NCBI GenBank assembly: GCA_017163975.1
Contig: JAFFSR010000004.1
Span: forward strand, 9,300,001-9,364,000
DNA from: Anastatus disparis
Lineage: Eukaryota; Arthropoda; Insecta; Hymenoptera; Eupelmidae
Reading direction: 5' to 3'
Length of the DNA: 64,000 nt
Shown: one piece after another, positions 57,096 through 64,000 of the stretch
How the letters are laid out: the number at the start of each line of letters is the position of its first letter
Numbering within the stretch: the stretch's first letter is position 1
Position numbers and translations under genes: made by a program
The notes under the pieces: model-generated
Database searches by the model: none
Told to the model about the DNA's origin: nothing
The model's input: the letters and a program-made list of their open reading frames with translations, nothing else

Positions 57096-58341
57096 TTTAT
57101 TAAACTAATTAGATCTAACAATCTGATTCATTGAAGGAATTTAATCATTAAAAATAAAAACATTTTCGTAACAAAAATTTGTTTTCTAAAACTGATAAAA
57201 TTACATTAAAAATTTTAATATAATATCAAACAATGTAATTTTTTAGCAATATTTTTCAGCAATATTTTCCAATATAAAAGATATTGGAAAGTATTGCTGA
57301 CGAACAATTTTTTTTAAAATTATATTTTTAAAAATATAATAAAATTTCTTTAACTTAATGAGCCCTATAAGAAAGCATTGTGCCGAAGCACTTAGCAGTG
57401 TTTTTTTATGAGACAAGAAATATTTTTATTTGATTTATTACTTAAAAAATTATTCCATTTGTTAAAATATAAAAATTATCAATTCATTTGAATATAATTT
57501 TTTTTGTGTAATTGGACGAATGTCCATACTTTTTAAGACTAGTTTTACATTTATTTTATATACAGATCAAAATATTATATAGATTTCAAAACTCAAGTAA
57601 TTTTAAAAAATAAAGTTTTAAAATAAGCTAGGGTTCCAAAATTTGAAGTTCCGTACCTGTTTCCGGTAAGAAAGTCAAAGATGTGCGCCACTGGTCACAC
57701 ACAAGTGAGATAGAATAAAATATATAAAAGCATTTGTAAATGAGATAGACCGAGACATCCATATTACAGTCCGGCTTTTCGACTATATGTATGCAATTGT
57801 TAATGTATTAGTGCAGAGAAAGAGAGAAAGAGAAGTTCCCCAGTGCATATGAATTATTATCGCTTTTTTCCCCATTTTCGTGATCATGGGATATTCTCTT
57901 ATCCAAGTATATTATTTTAATATTAGAAGAAAAGTGAGAACAGCTTATTGAGTAAATAATGGATTAGCTTTGTAGATAAAATGTTTTAGTCTGATGAATC
58001 CTGAATGTACGAATAACTGTAAATATATACTTTACATCTATAATAAAAAGTTTTGCTCTTATCAATATAAAAGTATAAATGAAGATCAAATAGCTAATAT
58101 CAATTTATGATAATTACAATTTTGATAAATCAATTAAAATGTTTAAATTTGAAATAAGACTTTTAGAGAATTTAGTATTTTATATAAATGAAGTTTGTTT
58201 TTTTTTTAAGGTATAAAGTTTATGTATTTTACAATTCATTCCATATTTCTGTTTCAAATTATTATACATTTTTTTATTAAATAATTATTAAATTTAAAAA
58301 ACGAAACATGAATAAAATTTTATTATTTGATTTGAACAATT
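57096..58341. other. AT-rich stretch, no gene recognised
   Basis: 57346-57405 matches the terminal segment of repeat R ('atgagccctataagaaagca'). Otherwise nothing supportable. Confidence 0.4.
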
Positions 58342-58343
58342 TA

Positions 58344-58640
58344 TAATTCCAGTAAGAATAGATACATCAGCTCATATAAGAAGTATTTGTAAGAGACTTG
58401 TTAAATAAAATGTGCAATAAAATTATAGGCACAACATATATTTTTACAATCAAAAAGTGATTTTGGAAATATAAGTGTTATGAGTGTTAGAATTTTAATT
58501 TTAGTAATAAAAATTATTTCCAAAATCACTTTTTGATTGTAAAAATATATGTTGTGCCTATAATTTTATTGCACATTTTATTTAACAAGTCTCTTACAAA
58601 CTTCTTATGTGAGCTGATGTATCTATTCTTACTGGAATTA
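58344..58640. mobile_element. Foldback MITE with TA duplication
   Basis: Arms of about 125 bp start TAATTCCAGTAAGAATAGAT and are almost perfectly inverted around a 45-bp loop. TA stands at 58342-58343 and 58641-58642. Non-coding. Confidence 0.85.
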
Positions 58641-58817
58641 TAAATAGTAAAATAATAGATAGAGGTATATCCATTAGCTAGACGAGTTTCGAATTAGTTT
58701 GCGCATAACCCGTCAGGATGTCATCGAATCAGAAATACTAAGTAATATTTAATTTTTCTTTTCAATTTTTTAAGTATTATGAATTAAGTATTATAAATAC
58801 AAATTAAAATATAAATA

Positions 58818-58819
<2 letters not shown>

Positions 58820-58879
<60 letters not shown>
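58820..58879. repeat. (TA)n microsatellite
   Basis: About 30 AT units. Confidence 0.95.
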
Positions 58880-58883
<4 letters not shown>

Positions 58884-58894
58884 TATTTATACTT

Positions 58895-59088
58895 TAATTT
58901 TATTTAATTTCGCTATATTTATGTGATCATTGCAATACTAATTAGCGACGGAGGTCGTCACTGTGTTTGTGAACGTAGCACATGTAACGTATAATGATGC
59001 TCGTATCAATCAGCCGAGGGCGGGATTCGAACTCAAGACCTCGAGATTACGAATCTATCGTTCTACCGAGTGAGACACTGACGATCTC
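58895..59088 (-). mobile_element. tRNA-derived SINE (family C), minus-strand copy
   Basis: On the minus strand the A box is GTCTCACTCGGTAGAACG and the B box GAGTTCGAATCCC, then 'cgttacatgtgctacgttc' and 'acctccgtcgctaattag'. It aligns with 48971-49172 over its length. Confidence 0.85.
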
Positions 59089-59266
59089 AATAAGCTATAT
59101 TAAACTTTGATAATTTTAATGCGTTGGCTTTATTTATAATACTTAAAAAATTGAAAAAAAATTAAATATTAATTAGTATTTCTAATTCGATGACATCATG
59201 ACGGGTTATGCGCAAACTAATTCGAAACTCGTCTAACTAATGGATATACCTCTATCTATTATTTTA

Positions 59267-60349
59267 AAACCATGCTTTTTCGGAAAAAAAATTCAGAAAC
59301 TTAAAATAGAGTGAAATTTTAATAGCTAAAATTAAAATAATAATTATTATAAAAACCAAGCCAAGAACTATATTTATAATTTAAATAAATTTTATAACAT
59401 TTTTTTATTATGATGATATCTTTGCAAATTATATAAAGTAAAACTCCACTATAAGGATATAAAGGCAAGAGTTATTTTTCTTTTGGGGTAAAAAAAATCC
59501 AGTAAAGATAGTTTTCTTGAATTAAAAAAAAATATAAATGAACTAAAATGCAATAATTTATTATTGTAAATAGAGTGAATACACGGAGAAAAAATTGATG
59601 CTAATTCAGTATCAAAAACACGCATGCTCTTTTAGTACATTTAATGTATACTGATTTAGATCAATATTTATCCTTTCATTGTATAAAAAAGCATTATACC
59701 GATAATGTATATAATACGTACTAAAATAGTATATATTTAAAACTAAAATAGTATAACGAGGTGGGATACCAAGTTAGCATAAGATTCTATACCCCATTGG
59801 TATTAAGCATTAAGCATTAAATAAAAATTCTGCTGGAGCAAGAGAGTAACGCCCGCGTCTGCGCCCATCACTTATACCTGCACGAAGTGAGCTTCAAGTC
59901 TTTTGCATAGCCTTAATACCAAATAGGTATAAAGCCTATGCAAACTTGGAATACTATACATTCCAAAAAGAAAGTAAAAACATGAAATAACAAAATACTT
60001 ATCTTCAACTTTATAATGAGCTGTCACTCCATCATAAAATATAAATATAGTTAAAGCAAAATGAAAAACAATTCATCACTCTAAATAGAGTGAAAATAAA
60101 ATAAATAGTAAAACAAAATTCGAATAATAAAACCTAAATTTATGAGAATCAACTTACACGATCCATTATCATGTAGTTACGTACCCGAAATCTAAAATTT
60201 TGAGCTCCACTGAAATCCCTTTTCCGTTGGGTACATATAAACTAGCGCATGTATACCTACTCACCAACACATACGTTTACCCATTTACAAATTGCACCAA
60301 GAGTGCAGTGAGAAATGCATAAGAGAAGGCAAACCTCTTTTGCACTGCA

Positions 60350-60351
<2 letters not shown>
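59267..60351. other. Mostly AT-rich, one weak palindromic patch
   Basis: 59640-59960 has 'taccaagttagcataagatt' near 59766, imperfectly complemented by 'tgcatagccttaatacc' and 'caaacttgga' near 59907-59950. This may be a decayed MITE. No genes. Confidence 0.35.

Positions 60352-60407
<56 letters not shown>
60352..60407. repeat. (TA)n microsatellite
   Basis: About 28 AT units. Confidence 0.95.
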
Positions 60408-60408
<1 letters not shown>

Positions 60409-60539
60409 CCTCTTCTTTTATGTATGTATAAAAGGGGTAGGGATAAACACGGCAGACTATACATATACGAAAGCATGTGTAGTATGTATATGTATATCCA
60501 TCAACCAGTCGTTCAAACACACAGTGCGAGTCAAACGCG

Positions 60540-61130
60540 CTGTGTGTACTCGCGATATATAAACGACTATATCTATATATACAAATATTCCCTTCCTTTT
60601 TTTATTTCAAGATTTACTTTGATTACGTATTAATTGTTTATATGTATAGACATAAATAAATATTTGAATGTATATATACATATATATGTATTTTATACAT
60701 GTGTACATATAACATATAACATATAAGATTCGTTCGCGTCAGTGTTTTTATCTATATAATACAGAAAAAAAATCGTATGTAGTTGATTTAACAATTCTTT
60801 CTCTTACTTTATATAAACCCGGCGACGTATAATAATACATTATATATGTGTTTACAAGGTTATATACTAATAAATACCAACACATGCATAATATTACAAA
60901 AGTGTTAGTGGTATTAAAGAGTGAGTGAGAAAGAAGAGCGCCCCGCCCGCTGCTGCTGCTGCCGCTGGCTGCTGTTAGCTGCCGGACGACGACGCGCCTC
61001 CTCTTCTTCTTTTATATATCTATATATATTATATATAGAGAGGTTTTGTCTCTTTCTCTGCAATTCTCATAACCAAGTGCACAGAGCGCGTTTCGGATTG
61101 AAAAGAAAACGTAAGTTTAAATACTTAAAC
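60540..61130 (+). promoter_or_regulatory. Candidate promoter / 5' UTR exon with splice donor
   Basis: In otherwise AT-rich DNA, 60935-61012 is GC-rich ('gccccgcccgctgctgctgc'). A TATATAAA-like box lies at 60555. A strong donor-like AAAAC/GTAAGTTT occurs at 61106-61118. I see no coding start, so this would be a non-coding first exon of a gene to the right. Tentative. Confidence 0.25.
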
Positions 61131-61443
61131 AAATGTAATATATTATCGACATTATATACGAAATTAGTAAAAAATAAATAAAGATTTTTTACTTCGAGTG
61201 CTTATCAATTTTATAGGTTATATTATAATAATATATGAATAAAAAGTTAAAATAATGAGAAAAGGCTGTATGTGCTGCGCGTATTTCTTATTTTACCGCG
61301 CGCGCGCACCACCTGATCAATGAACTCTGGCAAAATGCGAGAGGAGAGAGAGAAAAAAAGAGCCGCGTATATAGCGGTGGCGCTGCTCGTATGGAGCTAT
61401 GAAAAGTAACTATATATATGTATAACAGTATATAACAGACATA

Positions 61444-61445
<2 letters not shown>

Positions 61446-61514
<69 letters not shown>
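61446..61514. repeat. (TA)n microsatellite
   Basis: About 34 TA units. Confidence 0.95.
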
Positions 61515-61515
<1 letters not shown>

Positions 61516-63186
61516 CAAAAACGTTGTCTTTCTCTTACTTGTAATATAAGCTCTGTTTTATACTATACCAGTCAGAGTCAGTAGTTCCAATAACGTCGTC
61601 GTCGGTGTCTCGCGTTATATTGTGCCTCGCATTTTTATAACTTTTTTTCTCTCTCTTTTATACTTACAAGCACGTTTATAAGGACGAATGTATTAAAACT
61701 TTTTTTTCAATATTCTTTTTTCTCTCCTCTTTTTTTTTTAATTATTTTTCTTTAATTTTTTTTTCTTTGATGTTCAAAAATAATGATTGATTCATAAAAT
61801 TGTCGAGAGATTCAAGATTGAATATTTAATGAATTTTTTTAGAAAATTTTAATATAATATTGTGAAATATTAAAAGTGTACAAAGTGGTTTTATACATAG
61901 TGTTTATTTGGTAGGAGGCTGCAAAATAGAAAGAGAAGAAGAGATACATAAAGAGAGAGAGAGACAGAGAACGTTACTAAACGGATCGATGCCGATCTGG
62001 ATTTGAGGTGGTGTCCATAATACTAACGGCCTTTTTTCCTCTTCATAATGTTAGTATTATGTTTTTTCTCTCTTATCAACATGCATGTGCGTTTCTGTTA
62101 CTTCTTAATTTTTTTATTTAGAAAATGCCTTTTCTCTTCTTTATTGCATTAGTATTGGAATTTAGTGAATGAAACGAAAAGTCATATAGTTTTTTTTCGG
62201 AATAAAGTTCAACACTTGAGGATTTAAGGTGTGATTAGGAAGGAGTATACCTTAACCTTTATTTTTCTCTTTTCTTCGGATGTTAATCGATATTTTATTG
62301 CTTTAGATAGGAAGAAATAAAAGGTATCATTTAATAAATGAATAATGGTTTTTAGGACTAATGTGCGTTAAGGTTAATTAAAAGTAAAAAATTTTAGATC
62401 TTAAAATTGATATAAGAATACATATTTGAAAGGATTAAAATCTAAATTAACAAGAAAAAAACTGTACTTCATTTGTGTAATTACATAATTAATTATTGAA
62501 CGAGTATTTTATGATGTGTTTAAAATTTGAATATCAAAACACCGCAGTATAAACTCAAATAGCTGAGATAATAATTAAATATAAACTAGGTGCTTTTTTT
62601 CTTTTATCCAAACGTTTAATGAATGAAAGTTATAAATAGAATTCGTTTATCGACGCAAATTAGTCGATCCATCAATTTTTTTTCTGCTATGTATTTTTTA
62701 TCTGTTTTTATTGACTAAAGGGTAGTGCACGTAATGTGTAATATTTTTCATGACAATACAATAACATATTTTAAGCATTAGATTTTACGGTGTGTTGCTG
62801 TTGATGTTTTATGGCGTTGAATACGAAAAGGAGCAAAAGTGCCTTTAGAAGGGAAAAAAAATTGATAACAATATAAGCATACAATTTTAATGTGTTTTGT
62901 ATATGTGTGTAGCGGACAAAATAAAATAGGGATTACATACGATTTTGTAATCGATTATAATAAACTTCATGATATTCGTTCCTTTTTATTCGCCTCGACT
63001 GAATGCTGCACGTATATTTTTTTTAATAGAATAGAAATTTATTTTTTTGTTGATAAATATAATGACGAAATTTTAAGTTATATTTTACGTTGAATTAGTT
63101 TTATGATTTTGAAAAGCTTGCACTTTACAAGAAATATAGTTATTTTTTATCGTACATTTTAGGCACGGCTGGACGATTTTGGTGTT
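61515..63186. other. Intergenic, possible transcription start near 61575
   Basis: 'accagtcagagtcagtag' at about 61568-61585 contains two TCAG(T) initiator-like motifs before 'cgtcgtcgtcggtgtctcgc'. No coding exon follows that I can support. The rest is A/T-rich. Confidence 0.3.
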
Positions 63187-63982
63187 GAAATAGTACATTA
63201 TGTAACTAGTGCGGGAAGTGACAATTTCCGTGCGAGATCACTCATTTCCTGCATGTGTTACGTATATTATTTTTCCACACAAGGTATGGGAAGTTTGATT
63301 GGTCTTTTATATAATATATTATTGTATTTTACAAATTAATAATAAAAAAAAGAATGATTATATCATTTTAAATTAAAATTCATATTACAAAAAAAAGGAA
63401 TTGAAAGTGGATTAGAGAATCGAGGATGTGATAATAGAAACAAATATAATATTGTAAACTTTATATTTATTGAAAGAAAATGTAAGTTAAAGTACATTAT
63501 TTGTTTAAAAAAAGAAATGTAGGTATTTCTATAAGAATTCAAATAAATCAATAAATTACATATTTAACCAAAACATCATTTAGTTAGATAATTTTTTTAC
63601 GAATTTAAATTTTAGTATTTATATTAAAATTAATTTTAATATTATTACGATTATTTAAAGTCAGTGTAATATTTTTTTTCTTTGTTAAAATTGTAACCCT
63701 ACTTTTTTATAATTCTTTCTTTGTTTAAATAATTTTTTTACTTACAATGCTTACGCGAAAACTTTAGATCCTCGTTTTTATAATATTAAGCATTTAACAA
63801 ATTTATTTTATTCGTTGTAATGTTATATTTTACACAGCGTGCGGGAATTTTTTTTCCTGCACGTTTTTTTCCGTGTGGGAATTTTTTTTCCACACGCTTT
63901 TTTTCGTGCGGGAATAGGGCACTTCCCGCACGGAAAATCGTGTGGCAAATCGAACTTCCCGCACGCCGTGTGGAAAAATAAT
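63187..63982 (+). mobile_element. Hairpin-bearing element U11 (sister of U10)
   Basis: Hairpin 63187-63283 (terminus 'aaatagtacattatgtaac', arms 'gtgcgggaagtgacaatttc' and complement, short centre). Terminal repeat 63268-63303 ('attatttttccacacaagg') and opposite repeat 63948-63982. The body matches 47640-48325 in reverse, without the tandem duplication. Its right part (63838-63947) is a run of short 'gtgcggg'/'cccgcac' hairpins and includes the empty site of U6. Both termini are inside the window. Confidence 0.8.
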
Positions 63983-64000
63983 TTATATTTCACGCTATAA

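Larger units (their letters stand above)
58650..59264. mobile_element. TIR element with a SINE in its loop
   Basis: Terminal inverted repeats of about 110 bp start AAATAATAGATAGAGGTATA, with TA at 58648-58649 and 59265-59266. The interior has a (TA)n tract (58820-58879) and a family C SINE. It lies only a few bases from the foldback MITE at 58344-58640. Confidence 0.8.

Noticed and set aside
60257..60520. 87-residue frame with a Tyr-Ile repeat
   Set aside because: Product of translating the (TA)n microsatellite; same for 61288-61518.

Overview
This window is AT-rich animal DNA, most probably from an insect. The copia element is primed on half of the initiator tRNA, as in Drosophila copia, and the Penelope, BEL-like, gypsy and Helitron remnants plus an intronless MATH-BTB gene fit an arthropod. 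A hymenopteran or parasitoid wasp is a plausible guess, not a demonstration. There are no operons, and almost no host coding sequence is visible. The one convincing non-transposon gene is a MATH-BTB protein with a predicted signal peptide (15546-16757, minus).

Most of the window is layers of mobile elements. 1-1003 is one copy of a repeat whose inverted copy lies at 51333-53615 (and 55531-55560). 4881-8881 holds two related hairpin-bearing elements, a 724-bp retroposon with a tRNA/5S-rRNA-like head and perfect 14-bp target duplications, and small TA- or TTAA-flanked elements. 8898-14616 is a long-terminal-repeat DNA element that contains the 5' end of a LINE and nested insertions. 17098-18608 is another hairpin-bearing element enclosing an hAT-type MITE and a degenerate satellite. 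21669-24370 has a BEL-like LTR, a broken Helitron protein and a probable LTR. 27623-35074 is a complete, young copia element (LTRs identical by eye, TSD CAAAC) whose pol is broken by two frameshifts. 36600-43069 has a Penelope RT fragment followed by a decayed gypsy element carrying two nested MITEs. 43576-44587 is an almost fully palindromic 1-kb element. 46022-49547 has SINEs and a compound cluster of hairpin elements. 53616-55526 is a solo LTR that contains a TTAA element that contains a hairpin element. 58344-59264 has two abutting palindromic elements, one with a SINE in its loop. 60900-61130 is a GC-rich patch with a good splice donor, possibly the 5' end of a neighbouring host gene.

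The main discovery candidate is a family of about eleven elements, each with a hairpin of roughly 90-145 bp at one end. The outer termini and the loop centre are conserved, but the hairpin arms are unrelated from copy to copy. The body is closed by a short inverted repeat ending in an A-run. At four sites an unoccupied version of the insertion site can be read elsewhere in this same window. In all four the element lies immediately 5' of an A-run, in the same orientation, with no obvious target duplication.
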